Assembly: GCA_041906465.1 (NCBI GenBank)
Contig: JAYRJE010000002.1
Coordinates: 186,001 to 250,000, forward strand
Direction of reading: 5' to 3'
DNA from: Didemnitutus sp041906465
GTDB taxonomy: Bacteria > Verrucomicrobiota > Verrucomicrobiia > Opitutales > Opitutaceae
DNA length: 64,000 nucleotides
The notes under the pieces were generated by a model. The model did no database searches. It was not told the origin of the DNA and worked only from the letters and a program-made list of their open reading frames with translations. Every line of letters begins with the position of its first letter. The first letter of the stretch is position 1. The position numbers and the translations under genes were made by a program. This document shows positions 53,781 through 62,769 of the stretch, piece by piece.

Positions 53781-55391
53781 ATGCGTTTGTTTGCGCTCAT
53801 TCTAGCTGCACTGGCAGTGGGGTTCGCTGCTTGCTCGAAGAAGTCCGCACCCACGCCGGCGGCGGGTGCGCCGACCGCGGTGTTGCGTGTCGGCAACGGT
53901 GCGGAGCCACAAGATCTCGACCCGCAGGTGATGACGGCGTTCACGGACCAGAACATCGCGCTCGCGCTGTTCGAGGGGTTGTGCGCGTTGGACGAGAAAA
54001 CCTCCACGCCGGTGCCGGCGGCGGCGGAGCGGTGGGAGGTGTCGGACGACGGCTTGACGTGGACGTTCCACCTGCGGGAGACGCTGAAGTGGTCGGACGG
54101 CTCGCCGCTCAACGCGACCGATTTCGTGGCGTCGTGGCGGCGCGCGCTCTCGCCCCCACTGGCGGCGGAATACAGCTACCTGCTTTTCCCGCTGAAAAAC
54201 GCCGAGGCGATCGCGAACGCGAAGGCCGACGCGACGACGCTCGGCGCGGAGGCACCGGACGAGCGCACGCTGCGGCTGACGCTCGAGCGCGCGACGCCTT
54301 ACCTGCCCGCGCTCACGGCAAACCCGGTTTGGTTTCCGGTGCCGCCCGCGGTGTTGGAAAAATTCGGCGCGAAGAACGCGCGCGGCACCGCCTGGACGCG
54401 GCCGGGCAACCTGGTCGGCAACGGACCATTTGTGCTCAGGAGCTGGGAGCCGAACGCGCGTGTCGAAGTCGCGCGCAATCCGCATTACTGGGACGCGGCG
54501 GCGGTGCGGCTCGACCGGATCGTGTTTTTTCCGACGGAGAACATGGACGTGGATGAGCGCAACTTCCGCGCGGGCCAGGTTGATCTCACCAACGAACTGC
54601 CACTCACCAAGGTCGACGCGTATCGGAAAAACGTGCCGGAGTCGCTGCGACTGGACCCGTTTCTCGAGACCTTTTTTCTGCGCTTCAACACGACGCGGCC
54701 GCCGCTGAACGACGCGCGCGTGCGGCGCGCGCTCTCGCTGGCGATCGACCGCGAGCAACTCTCGCGCACGCTCCTGCGCGGCACACGGGCCCCCGCGTCG
54801 CACTACACGCCGCCGGACTGCGCCGGCTACACGGCCGAGGCGCGTGTGCCGCACGACATCGCGGAGGCGAAAGCGTTGCTGGCCGCCGCTGGTTTTCCCG
54901 ACGGGAAAGGCTTCCCGACACTCGACGTGCAGATCAAGAACGACGAGCTGCACGCGAAGACGCTCGAGGCGATTCAGGCGATGTGGGCGCGCGATCTCGG
55001 CGTGCACGTGACGCTCTCGCCGCAGGAGCAGAAGACGTGGGTCGCGAACCAACAGTCGCTGAACTACGCGATCTCGAGCGCGCGCTGGATCGGCGATTTC
55101 GTGGACCCGGTGACCTTCCTCGACATGTTCGTCGGCGGCGGTTCGAACAACTGGACCGGTTGGGCCGATCGCGACTACGACGCGGCGATCGAAGCGGCGG
55201 CCGGCGCGCGCGACACGGCGAGGCGTTATGGGCATTTCCAGGTGGCGGAAAAAAAGCTGCTCGAGGCTGCGCCGATTGCCCCGGTGTTTTTCGGTGTGCG
55301 TGCGTATTTGATCGCTCCGGCGGTCAAGGGGTGGGAACCGGCGCTGCTTGGGTTTCACCAATACAAAAAGGTTTACCTCGCCGCGCCCTGA
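53781..55391 (+). CDS. ABC transporter oligopeptide-binding lipoprotein (OppA-like)
   Basis: 536 residues from MRLFALI. Signal peptide with lipobox (GFAACSKK, Cys19). The family-5 solute-binding signature AAERWEVSDDGLTWTFHLRETLKWSDGSPL is complete (key parts WEVSDDGLTWTFHLR and KWSDGSPL). LVGNGPFVLRSWEPNARVEV and NPHYWD follow. The C-terminal lobe holds NYAISSARWIGDFVDPVTFLDMF. It binds short peptides at the periplasmic face for an Opp-type importer. No permease or ATPase genes are adjacent, so it is an orphan binding protein here. Confidence 0.93.
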   Translation: MRLFALILAALAVGFAACSKKSAPTPAAGAPTAVLRVGNGAEPQDLDPQVMTAFTDQNIALALFEGLCALDEKTSTPVPAAAERWEVSDDGLTWTFHLRETLKWSDGSPLNATDFVASWRRALSPPLAAEYSYLLFPLKNAEAIANAKADATTLGAEAPDERTLRLTLERATPYLPALTANPVWFPVPPAVLEKFGAKNARGTAWTRPGNLVGNGPFVLRSWEPNARVEVARNPHYWDAAAVRLDRIVFFPTENMDVDERNFRAGQVDLTNELPLTKVDAYRKNVPESLRLDPFLETFFLRFNTTRPPLNDARVRRALSLAIDREQLSRTLLRGTRAPASHYTPPDCAGYTAEARVPHDIAEAKALLAAAGFPDGKGFPTLDVQIKNDELHAKTLEAIQAMWARDLGVHVTLSPQEQKTWVANQQSLNYAISSARWIGDFVDPVTFLDMFVGGGSNNWTGWADRDYDAAIEAAAGARDTARRYGHFQVAEKKLLEAAPIAPVFFGVRAYLIAPAVKGWEPALLGFHQYKKVYLAAP

Positions 55392-55407
55392 CGGCACGGT
55401 CCCGCTT

Positions 55408-55893
55408 ATGCGAATCCTCGGGTTGCTCCTCGCTCTCGCTGTTGCCGGCACGGTGGTCGCACGCGACGCCGACCCGGCGTCGGGCGTGCGTGTGGTGCGG
55501 GTGTTTTCGGGCTGGCGCGAAGCGTCGTCGTTCAAGCGCATTTCGGAGTATTTCACCGGACGCGAGAACACCGGCGGCGAAGTCATTCTGCGCACGCAAC
55601 CGGCGGCGCGAGGCGGCTACTATTTTCTCGTGCGCACGGACAACGATGGTCCGGCGCGGGACGTGCGTTTCCGGTTGGAAGTCGTGACTCAGGACGCGAC
55701 ACAGCCGCGGCGTTTCGAATTCGCGGCGTCGTTGCCGGCGGGAAATGAGGTTTACCAGCTCGGCCTGACGGGCGCGGATTGGGGCGCGAGCACGTTGACG
55801 CCGATGGCGTGGAAGCTGGAGGTCGTCGACGCTGCCGGGCAGGTGCTCGCGTCGGAGAAGAGTTATCTTTGGGAAAAACCGGCCCAGAAGTGA
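55408..55893 (+). CDS. Secreted beta-rich protein of unknown function
   Basis: 161 residues from MRILGLL. A signal peptide (to about ARD, residue 20) precedes a beta-sandwich-like region (GGYYFLVRTDNDGPARDVRFRLEVV by its ends, AWKLEVVDAAGQVLASEKSYLW). No cysteine pairs and no family I recognise. The gene starts 17 bases after the OppA-like gene and ends 3 bases before the glycosylase, so the three are probably co-transcribed. Confidence 0.78.
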   Translation: MRILGLLLALAVAGTVVARDADPASGVRVVRVFSGWREASSFKRISEYFTGRENTGGEVILRTQPAARGGYYFLVRTDNDGPARDVRFRLEVVTQDATQPRRFEFAASLPAGNEVYQLGLTGADWGASTLTPMAWKLEVVDAAGQVLASEKSYLWEKPAQK

Positions 55894-55896
55894 CGC

Positions 55897-56880
55897 ATGG
55901 CTGCCGCTGCGAAGGGTAGGGCGGGCCGTCCCGGCGAGCCGCTCGTAGTTGGGGGCGCATGGAGCGATTGGCAGCCGTTCGCGGGCTGGTCTCCCAGCGC
56001 GGCGGTGCTCGCCGAAACGCTCGACGGCGGGCAGGCGTTCCGCTGGCAGCAGGACGCGGATGGCACGTGGACGGGCGTGTGGGCGGACAATGTCGCGCAA
56101 TTGCGGGTCGCTCCCGCGGGCACGCTCGAGTGGCGGGCGCCGGGCTCAGTCCACGTGCGCGTGGCGTCGGCGTTGCCGCACTACCTCGGTGGTGAGCGCG
56201 ATTGGGCGGCGCTGGCGGATGCGTTGCCGTGGCGGAGCGATGCGCATCTGGCGCAATGCGTGAGCGCACTTCGCGGGTTGCGGCTGCTGCGTCAGCCGTT
56301 CGGCGAGACGTTGCTCGGGTTTTTGTGCAGCGCGACGAAGCAGATCGTGCAGATCAAGCAGATGGTCGCGTTGCTGGCGGAGCGGCATGGGGCGGAGGTG
56401 ATTTCGGCGGGGAGGGCGCGGACTTCGTTCCGCGCCGAGACGGCGGCGGGCGGAGTCGCCGCCCTGCCGTTTCGCCTGCCGACGTGGGTCGAACTCGCGG
56501 CGATTCCCGAGTCGGAATTGCGCGCGTGCCTGCTCGGTTTTCGCGCCCGCTACATTCGGGAGACCGCGGAGTTCCTCGCCGCGAGTCCCGACTGGCTCGA
56601 CGCCACGGAGGCGGCGGCGTATCCGGAGGCGAAGGCGCGGCTGATGGAGTTGCCGGGTGTGGGCGAAAAGGTGGCGGACTGCGTGTTGCTTTTTGGTGCG
56701 GGCAAGTTCGAGGCATTTCCGGTCGACACGTGGATTCTCAAAGCGCTGGCGCGCCGCTACGGGCTCGAGGGTTGGAGGCCGGCGCAGGTGGCGCAGTTCG
56801 GCCGCGTGCATTTCGGGCCCTTGGCGGGTTTTGCACAGCAGTTCCTGTTTGCGTGGGAGCGGCGGCACGGCGGGCGGTGA
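55897..56880 (+). CDS. OGG1-like DNA glycosylase (8-oxoguanine type)
   Basis: 327 residues. The N-terminal OGG_N domain shows LAETLDGGQAFRWQ, the loop reading the damaged base. LLGFLCSATKQIVQIKQMV matches the family's opening helix. The helix-hairpin-helix is LPGVGEKVADCVLLF with the nucleophile Lys258, and the catalytic Asp277 lies in FPVDTWI. It would excise 8-oxoguanine and nick the abasic site. Residues 170-195 insert an Arg/Ala-rich loop. A normal bacterial MutM is more usual; OGG1-type enzymes are rarer in bacteria. Confidence 0.9.
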   Translation: MAAAAKGRAGRPGEPLVVGGAWSDWQPFAGWSPSAAVLAETLDGGQAFRWQQDADGTWTGVWADNVAQLRVAPAGTLEWRAPGSVHVRVASALPHYLGGERDWAALADALPWRSDAHLAQCVSALRGLRLLRQPFGETLLGFLCSATKQIVQIKQMVALLAERHGAEVISAGRARTSFRAETAAGGVAALPFRLPTWVELAAIPESELRACLLGFRARYIRETAEFLAASPDWLDATEAAAYPEAKARLMELPGVGEKVADCVLLFGAGKFEAFPVDTWILKALARRYGLEGWRPAQVAQFGRVHFGPLAGFAQQFLFAWERRHGGR

Positions 56881-56965
56881 GGAGACGGGGTGGAAGAATC
56901 TTTTGCAGCGCTCGGAATGGCAGGTTCGGAAAGCGAGTCGGAAGCGACGGTGAGGGGGCGCGACG

Positions 56966-56988
56966 ATAGTCACGTATTACGTGACTAT
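56966..56988. promoter_or_regulatory. Perfect 23-base palindrome, candidate operator
   Basis: ATAGTCACGTA (56966-56976) and TACGTGACTAT (56978-56988) are perfect 11-base arms around a single T. It is AT-richer than its surroundings and lies between the glycosylase stop and the Hsp15-like gene. The size and symmetry fit binding by a dimeric repressor; the regulator is unknown. Confidence 0.55.
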
Positions 56989-57127
56989 GCGCAGGGGCGC
57001 ACCAGCGGTGGAGCGGATGCTGAGCGGGGCGCAGGGCGGAGGTGCGGCGGACGCATCACCGACATTGCGGCGGGAGTATGTGCACTGGCGGATTTGTTTT
57101 TGCGTCTTTTCGCGCCTTCTTGTGGCA

Positions 57128-57523
57128 ATGACGGTGACACAAACGATGGACGACCCCCGTCTCGATAAATGGCTCTGGAGTGTGCGCGTGTTCAAGACGC
57201 GCGCGGAGGCGACGGCGCATTGTCGCAACGGTCGCGTGCAGGTGAATGGACTCGATGCCAAACCGGGCCGCGATGTGCATGTCGGGGAGGTGGTGACGGC
57301 GCGGGTCGGGATGATCACGCGAACGCTGAAGGTGGTCGGCGTGCCGCGTTCGCGCGTCGGCGCGAAGCAGTTGCCGGAGTTCATTGCGGACCAGACGCCG
57401 GCGGCGGAATACGAGCGGGCGAAACAGGCGGGTCTCGAGCATATGCTGGCGCGTGAACGGGGCCGCGGGCGACCGACGAAGAAGGACCGCCGGCAGATGG
57501 GCGAGCTGTTCGGTTTTGAGTAG
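57128..57523 (+). CDS. hslR: S4-domain RNA-binding protein (Hsp15-like)
   Basis: 131 residues from MTVTQTM; the ATG six codons later (57146) is an equally good start. The S4 domain comes first: RLDKWLWSVRVFKTRAEATAHCRNGRVQVNG (ends RLDKWLW and GRVQVNG), then KPGRDVHVGEVV. The basic tail GRGRPTKKDRRQMGEL is typical of Hsp15. Hsp15 binds 50S subunits carrying stalled peptidyl-tRNA after heat stress and helps recycle them. The 247-base gap upstream contains the palindrome at 56966-56988. Confidence 0.88.
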   Translation: MTVTQTMDDPRLDKWLWSVRVFKTRAEATAHCRNGRVQVNGLDAKPGRDVHVGEVVTARVGMITRTLKVVGVPRSRVGAKQLPEFIADQTPAAEYERAKQAGLEHMLARERGRGRPTKKDRRQMGELFGFE

Positions 57524-57565
57524 TTCCGGGCTAAATCGCGGGTAAATCGCGCCGATGCACGAGGG

Positions 57566-59317
57566 GTGATTACCCCGCTGACGGCCACTGCGACGTTGGA
57601 TCGGGCTCGGGCCGCGTTGCACAACGGCAAGGGCGCGGGGCTGCCGGAATTGCTGAAGATCATTGAGACGATCTCGACCAATCTGGCCGAAGTCACGATT
57701 CAGGAACTGGCGGATCTGATCGAGAAGGATGCGGCGGTGCTGGCCCGCATCGTCCAAATCGCGAACACGATTGTTCACAATCCCACCTTCACTCCGTTGT
57801 CGTCGCTCACGCATGCGATTCACCAGATCGGGTTCAGTCGCGTGCGGAGCCTCACGCTGTCGCTGATGCTGGTGGAGAATGCCGGCGCGAGGAATCCGCC
57901 GGAGCAGCGGGAGGCGGCGGCGCGGGCGTTGTGCGCGGGGCTGATCGCGCAGGGTTGCGCGCAGAAGTTTGGCTACGTGGACCCGGAGGCGGCGTTCGCG
58001 TGTGCGACGCTGCGGAATTTCGGCGGCATCATCCTGCCGGCGGTGTCGCTGGAGCATTACCGCGCCGCGCAGGAGCGTTTGAAGGACAAACCGGAGGACA
58101 TCGCGTATCGCGGCGTGTTCGGCCTGACGCCGCTCGAGCTGAGTCGCCGGTTGCTGGTGAGTGCGCGGTTGCCGGAGGAATTCATGCGGGCGCTGCGCGA
58201 CACCTCGCCCGAGGCGCTGGCGGGCACGGCGACGTTGCCGGAGACGCGATTGCTGGCGATGGCGGACCTGGGCAGTCGCATCGCGCGCGCCGCGCTCGAC
58301 GGCTCCAAGGGGTCGGACTCGTTTGGCGAAGAAACGCGCGCCCTTGCCCGGCGTTTCCGTCGCGTCGTGCCGGACGCGCTGGAATACATTCCCGCGGCGC
58401 TCGAGCACGCGGACGCACGGCTGTCCGGCTTTTTGCGGACCGACGGCATCACGGCCCTGCCGACGGTGAGCTTGAATCGCATCCGCGCCCGCGTGCAGCA
58501 TGTCGCACCTGATACGGTGACGATCACACCGTCCGCGCCGGATGCGGGCCCGGAGGTGTGGGGGCCGGCGGTGGCGCCGGAGCCGCTCGCCACCAGCCTG
58601 GTGTCGGCGCAGGGAGAAGTGGCGGTCGCGCCGCTCGTCATCTCCGGGACGGCGAGTGTCGATGGGAGCAGCGGACCGGCCGGGGAGACGTCGAACGAAG
58701 CCGGGGCAGCTCCGGTCGAAGCCGAAGCGGCGCCGCCGGCCGGGCCGTTGATTTCGGTCGCGCCTTTCCCGGCCGCTTCCGTCTCTCCCTCGCCGGTCGC
58801 GGCGGACAAACCGATCTCAGTGCCGCCATTCGAAACGGCTCCGTTGTCCGAACCGGTTGCGCCGGCGGGGCGCGATCCGTGGCTCACGGCGCTCACGCTC
58901 GTGCGCGACAGTTTTGCGGCGCAAGAATGCTGGGCATTCGCAGTGCAGGCGGGAGGTGTCTCGCTCCCGTTGACGCATGGGGTCGGCGAGCGTTGGCAGC
59001 GTTTTCAGGCGATCGCCGCCGTGCGATCGGACGAGCGCACGGTGTTCGGCGTTTGTCTGTCGCGCCGGGAGGCGGTGGTGATCCATGACCTGCACGATCC
59101 GAAGCTGAAGCCCTATTTGCCCGCCTGGATGAGGGAGAGTGGGGACGCGCCGCCGTCGTTCGTGCTGGTGCCGCTGCGGGAGGGCGATCGCGCGACTGGG
59201 GTGGTGCTGATCGGGTGGCGCCGGGCCCAGAGGATCGCGCTGAACAAGGCGCAGCTCGAGCTTGCGCGACAAATTCTCGGCAACGCGAGTGCACTACGCG
59301 CGTCGGTGGCGGCCTGA
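57566..59317 (+). CDS. HDOD domain signalling protein with C-terminal GAF-like domain
   Basis: 583 residues from the GTG at 57566, preceded by GAGGGG. The HDOD domain spans about 20-230 (LIEKDAAVLARIVQIAN, HAIHQIGFSRVRSLTLSLML by its ends, CATLRNFGGIIL). The HD residues of true phosphodiesterases are missing, as expected for HDOD. A 130-residue Ala/Pro linker follows (about 325-440). The end (about 445-580) looks GAF-like: DSFAAQECWAFAVQAGG and FVLVPLREGDRATGVVLIGW. Likely a signalling adaptor for a cell-cycle or stress input. A similar start occurs before no other gene here. Confidence 0.87.
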   Translation: MITPLTATATLDRARAALHNGKGAGLPELLKIIETISTNLAEVTIQELADLIEKDAAVLARIVQIANTIVHNPTFTPLSSLTHAIHQIGFSRVRSLTLSLMLVENAGARNPPEQREAAARALCAGLIAQGCAQKFGYVDPEAAFACATLRNFGGIILPAVSLEHYRAAQERLKDKPEDIAYRGVFGLTPLELSRRLLVSARLPEEFMRALRDTSPEALAGTATLPETRLLAMADLGSRIARAALDGSKGSDSFGEETRALARRFRRVVPDALEYIPAALEHADARLSGFLRTDGITALPTVSLNRIRARVQHVAPDTVTITPSAPDAGPEVWGPAVAPEPLATSLVSAQGEVAVAPLVISGTASVDGSSGPAGETSNEAGAAPVEAEAAPPAGPLISVAPFPAASVSPSPVAADKPISVPPFETAPLSEPVAPAGRDPWLTALTLVRDSFAAQECWAFAVQAGGVSLPLTHGVGERWQRFQAIAAVRSDERTVFGVCLSRREAVVIHDLHDPKLKPYLPAWMRESGDAPPSFVLVPLREGDRATGVVLIGWRRAQRIALNKAQLELARQILGNASALRASVAA

Positions 59318-59348
59318 TTCAGGCGCTGTCGTCCCGTTGCCCGCCCAC

Positions 59349-59376
59349 AAAAAACCGCTCGCGGCAAGACGAGCGG
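59349..59376 (-). terminator. Terminator of the Cys-rich peptide gene
   Basis: On the minus strand CCGCTCG and CGAGCGG pair around an 8-base loop, then TTTTTT. It lies 35 bases after the stop of the small Cys-rich gene. Confidence 0.88.
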
Positions 59377-59410
59377 TCGAAAATCAGACGGAAATGGAGG
59401 CTCCGGTAAT

Positions 59411-59599
59411 TTACTTCTTTTCGGGCTTCTTCTCTTCCTTCTTGGCGTCCTTCTCGGCCTTGCAGCCGCAGGGCTCGCTCTTGCAGCACTCCTTGCAGTC
59501 TTTGCAGTCCTTGCAGGCTTCTTTCTTGCCGCCGGCGAAAGCGAACGAGCCGACAGACAGGGCAAACAGGGCGAGGACGAGGCGGGTGAGGTTCTTCAT
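59411..59599 (-). CDS. Small secreted Cys/Lys-rich protein, probable metal binder
   Basis: 62 residues from MKNLTRL. A signal peptide (to about AFA, residue 22) is followed by GGKKEACKDCKDCKECCKSE, then PCGCKAEKD and a Lys/Glu tail. Seven cysteines in about 20 residues, spaced CxxCxxCxxCC...CxC, suggest a metal cluster or thiol buffer in the periplasm. Has its own terminator and a 223-base upstream gap. It resembles no named family I can give. Confidence 0.82.
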   Translation of the reverse strand: MKNLTRLVLALFALSVGSFAFAGGKKEACKDCKDCKECCKSEPCGCKAEKDAKKEEKKPEKK

Positions 59600-59822
59600 A
59601 TTTTGGGGATGAGTTGAACGGGAGTTTGGCGAACGGCGCCGTCGGGGCGACGTTCGAAGGGATAATACGCCACAGACCCGGCGTTCCCTCGAACTTTTTT
59701 TTCGGGACGCTTGGAAGCTCCGGGAGGGCAGCGCGAACCGCGCAGCACGGACTCGGGCGTCGTGCGGAGCAGGGACGTGGAACGCTCTTGCGAGGCCGGC
59801 CGCTTCGGCAATCCTCGCCCGC

Positions 59823-60317
59823 ATGGCTCAATTCGCTCCTTTCGCCTCGCTCCGCGCCCAACCCACGGGACCGCAATTCGCGGCCGCGTTCGCCTACGTT
59901 GCCGAGGCTTTGCAGCCTGGCTCGGCGGTGCAGCAGCGGATCCTCGGCATCGCGCCGGGTCAGAAAACGGATCGCGTCCAACTGGGCGGCGGCACGTTTG
60001 CGATGGAGCAGGTTTACCACACCAAGGCACGCCCGGATGCGTTCTTCGAGTCGCATCGCAAGTATATCGACGTGCAAGTCATCATCGGTGGCGAAGAGGC
60101 GATCGAGGTCGAAGACATCGCGCGCCTGACCACGACGATGGCGTTCAACGAGGAGCGCGATCTGATCAAATACGCCGACACGCCGAACGCCTCGCGCCTG
60201 GTGATGCGGGCGGGCGATGTGGCGTTGTTTTTCCCCGCGGACGGCCACATGCCGTCGCTGCAACTCAAGGGACCGCAGCTCGTGCACAAGACGGTGGTGA
60301 AGGTGCCGGTCGCCTGA
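59823..60317 (+). CDS. YhcH/YjgK/YiaL family (DUF386) protein
   Basis: 164 residues. The cupin-like fold of this family is indicated by FESHRKYIDVQVIIGGEEAIEV (ends FESHRKYIDVQ and EAIEV), with the conserved His-Asp, and by VALFFPADGHMPSLQL with the second His. Members bind a metal and act on N-acetylneuraminate, ascorbate or beta-galactoside derived sugars, depending on context. No sugar operon is next to it. It is followed after 119 bases by rlmJ. Confidence 0.9.
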   Translation: MAQFAPFASLRAQPTGPQFAAAFAYVAEALQPGSAVQQRILGIAPGQKTDRVQLGGGTFAMEQVYHTKARPDAFFESHRKYIDVQVIIGGEEAIEVEDIARLTTTMAFNEERDLIKYADTPNASRLVMRAGDVALFFPADGHMPSLQLKGPQLVHKTVVKVPVA

Positions 60318-60436
60318 GCAGCCGGGACTGAAGTGAAAGTGAGAGGAAGAAGGAAAGTGGCGGGGCGGACGTTCGCGCAGACGCGCGATCGGTTCCCTGG
60401 CGGATACTTTCACTGCCACTCTCGCGCTCTCCTCCG

Positions 60437-61312
60437 ATGAACTATCGCCATCATTACCACGCGGGGAACTACGCCGATGTGTTCAAGCACGCGTTGCTGC
60501 TGCAACTCGTGCGCGCGATGCAGCGAAAGGAGAAAGGTTTTCTCTATCTCGACACCCACGCTGGCCGTGGTGGTTACGATCTGAGCACCACAACGCTGCT
60601 GCCCGACGGACGCGAGCGCGCGCCCGAGTGGCCGGCGGGTATCGGGCGATTCTGGGGAGCGCCGGATTTGCCCGCGGATCTGACGAGTTACGTCGCGGCG
60701 GTGCGCACTTTCAATGAGCGCGCCGGCGGTAAGGCGGCGGAGCTGCAGTTTTATCCCGGGTCGCCCTGGATCGTGCAGTCGGCGTTGCGCGCGCAGGATC
60801 GTGCGGCGCTGTGCGAACTGCGGGAGGACGATGCCGAGGCGCTCGCGATCGATTTCGGGCGTGAGCGGCGCGTGTCGGTCCAGCGCATGGACGGCTACAC
60901 GGCGCTGAAAGCGATGCTGCCGCCGCCGGAGAAACGGGCGCTGGTGCTGATCGATCCTCCGTTCGAGAGCGCGAGCGAATTTGCGGACATCCGTGCCGGG
61001 TTGCGGGAGGCGCTCGCGCGTTTTCCGAGTGGCACGTATGCGATCTGGTATCCGATCACGGAGCGCGCGAAGAGCGAACGCTTCCTGAAGGAGGTGGCGG
61101 ATTCACCGTTCGCGCCGCCGGCGCTGTGCGCAGAGCTGCAGATCGCCGCGGATTCATCGCAGGTGCGGATGAAGGGTTGCGGGTTGCTCGTGCTGAATCC
61201 GCCATGGCAGATCGAGGCGGAGTTCCGGCGCGTGTTGCCGGTGCTGGCGGAGCGGCTGAAACAGGATGCGGGCGGCGAGGCGCGCGTCAGTTGGCCGGTG
61301 CCGGAGCGCTGA
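60437..61312 (+). CDS. rlmJ: 23S rRNA (adenine-2030-N6)-methyltransferase RlmJ
   Basis: 291 residues. The N-terminus MNYRHHYHAGNYADVFKHALL is the hallmark (kept here as MNYRHHYHAGNYADVFKH). TLHAGRGGY-like DTHAGRGGYDL is the SAM-binding loop, YPGSPWIVQ follows, and VLIDPPFE is the catalytic DPPY/F motif. It methylates N6 of A2030 in 23S rRNA before 50S assembly. The 692 bases downstream contain no credible gene. Confidence 0.94.
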   Translation: MNYRHHYHAGNYADVFKHALLLQLVRAMQRKEKGFLYLDTHAGRGGYDLSTTTLLPDGRERAPEWPAGIGRFWGAPDLPADLTSYVAAVRTFNERAGGKAAELQFYPGSPWIVQSALRAQDRAALCELREDDAEALAIDFGRERRVSVQRMDGYTALKAMLPPPEKRALVLIDPPFESASEFADIRAGLREALARFPSGTYAIWYPITERAKSERFLKEVADSPFAPPALCAELQIAADSSQVRMKGCGLLVLNPPWQIEAEFRRVLPVLAERLKQDAGGEARVSWPVPER

Positions 61313-61899
61313 AAAGCGGCGCAGGCTGCGCGGCGCGGGCGCGTTGGGAAACGCGCGCGGCCATGAAGGGCAGGGGCTCGAGAGGGACGCGCGGATTGAG
61401 CTGCGGGGCACGAAATACCGGACGGCCCCACAGCACGTCGCGCGTCGCCGCCGCTCGGAGGGCGGAGCCGGCCGGGAAAAGGGCGCGGCTGGGGCGTTGG
61501 GTCAGGTGCGTCATGGGATGAATTGCAGTGGTTTGAATTCAGAACCCGTGGCGCGGAGGAAAGTTCCTCGTTTCACTTCGTTTTCGGGACGGGAAGATGT
61601 CGCGTCAGGGATTTTCCGGTGGTGCGTGGTGCGCGGTGGCGTGCGGATGTGCGGTGGATGGAGCGGGCGGCGGATGGAGGTCGATGCGAAAGCGCTCAGT
61701 AGATAGCGCGCTCGCGTGCAACTGGCCGTGCGAGTGGCGCGCGAGCGCGCCACCTACCTGGCTGGTCGTGTCATCGTGCGAGGCGCGGCGTTGAGGCCGG
61801 CACGGTGCGGCTGCGGCTCCACAATCGCGGCGAATGAGCGGGATCGATGTCGAGCCTCGCACTCGATGCCTGGCATGAGTGCGCTGCATTCGAACCCCG
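61313..61899. other. Gene-free GC-rich stretch
   Basis: Several short frames exist on both strands but none has a start with a ribosome site, a recognisable domain or a signal peptide. The only structure I see is dense self-complementary GC/CG runs around 61700-61760. Confidence 0.5.
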
Positions 61900-61935
61900 G
61901 AAAAGAAGCGGGCCGCCCACCCCTGGGCGGCCCGC
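61900..61935 (-). terminator. Terminator downstream of hsp20
   Basis: On the minus strand GCGGGCCGCCCA and TGGGCGGCCCGC form a perfect 12-bp stem with a GGGG loop, followed by TTCTTTTC. A smaller hairpin CCCCCGC-TAT-GCGGGGG lies at 61958-61974, between it and the hsp20 stop. Confidence 0.85.
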
Positions 61936-62005
61936 CATTGCTGTTATCTACCCCAAACCCCCGCTATGCGGGGGAAGTGAAACTGTGATGTGGTTATAGC
62001 GGGTT

Positions 62006-62395
62006 CTATGCCACCCGTCGCACAGATGTGCGCGTTGCCGAAACATTACGTTTCGGCACGCGGATCATTAGCACGCCATCACGCATCTCGGCACGGAGCG
62101 CGTCGAAGTCGAAGCCGTGACCGAGGCGCAGCTTCAGCTCGTAGTCGCGCTGGGCGGCTTCGAGGTGGAGCGCGCGCCAGTTGGTGCGCACGACGTGCGG
62201 TTTGCGCGCGACGATCACGAGGTCCGGCCCGCGCGTGGTGATGTCCACGTGGCTGGGATCGACGCCGGGAACGAAGACGTCGAGTTTCAGCGCCTGCGCG
62301 AGCTCCGTGATCTCGTAACGAGGCTGACGGAAGTCCGCGACCGTGACGTTGTCGTCGGTCGAGGAGCGGCTGAGGGCTGGGATGATCGTATGCAT
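62006..62395 (-). CDS. Hsp20/alpha-crystallin small heat shock protein
   Basis: 129 residues from MHTIIPA. The alpha-crystallin domain covers most of it: YEITELAQALKLDVFVPGVDPSHVDITTRG (ends ALKLDVFVPGVDP), DLVIVARK, and closing DGVLMIRVPKRN, where the GVL pattern is the family end. The flanking arms are short, and the usual C-terminal IxI motif is not obvious. It holds unfolding proteins during stress. No CIRCE element is visible upstream. Confidence 0.9.
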   Translation of the reverse strand: MHTIIPALSRSSTDDNVTVADFRQPRYEITELAQALKLDVFVPGVDPSHVDITTRGPDLVIVARKPHVVRTNWRALHLEAAQRDYELKLRLGHGFDFDALRAEMRDGVLMIRVPKRNVSATRTSVRRVA

Positions 62396-62769
62396 GAGAA
62401 AGGAAGAAAAAATAGTGAGCGGGGCTCGTCGGTTTTCACCGGCGGGTCTCCTGGGTGGGGACGAGCGACCTTGGTTTGGTCTCGTCAGGCCAGGCAGCCC
62501 GCGTCGGTAAGTTTGACCCAAATGGCGACGCACGGACGCTGCTGCAGCATTTGCTGCATGCCACGGCACGACGTCGCCTGCGTATGCGCAGTGCGGCGGG
62601 CGTGCGGATGGACTTTAGCGGCGGGAGCCATTGAGTAAGTGATCTAGGACGATGCATAGACGCATCGGTTCAACAAGTGGTTTCTTGAGCCGGAACCGTG
62701 CCAACACCCGCTATGACTCAAAGGCACAGCTGCCTTGCCCCCGGCGGAGGCGCGAGGCAGGGTGCGCGC
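62396..62769. other. Divergent intergenic region with two small palindromes
   Basis: No gene. It holds TGCAGCA-TT-TGCTGCA (62543-62558) and CGATGC-ATAGAC-GCATCG (62650-62667), both perfect. They lie between the divergent hsp20 and MazG-like genes and could be operators. I see no sigma-32 or CIRCE sequence. Confidence 0.45.

Noticed and set aside
61313..61988. Small frames at 61597-61794 and 61716-61988 as genes
   Set aside because: No ribosome site, no domain, composition of non-coding GC-rich DNA; the second one runs into the hsp20 terminator.
62396..62769. CIRCE or sigma-32 promoter before hsp20
   Set aside because: No TTAGCACTC-type repeat or matching -35/-10 could be found by reading.
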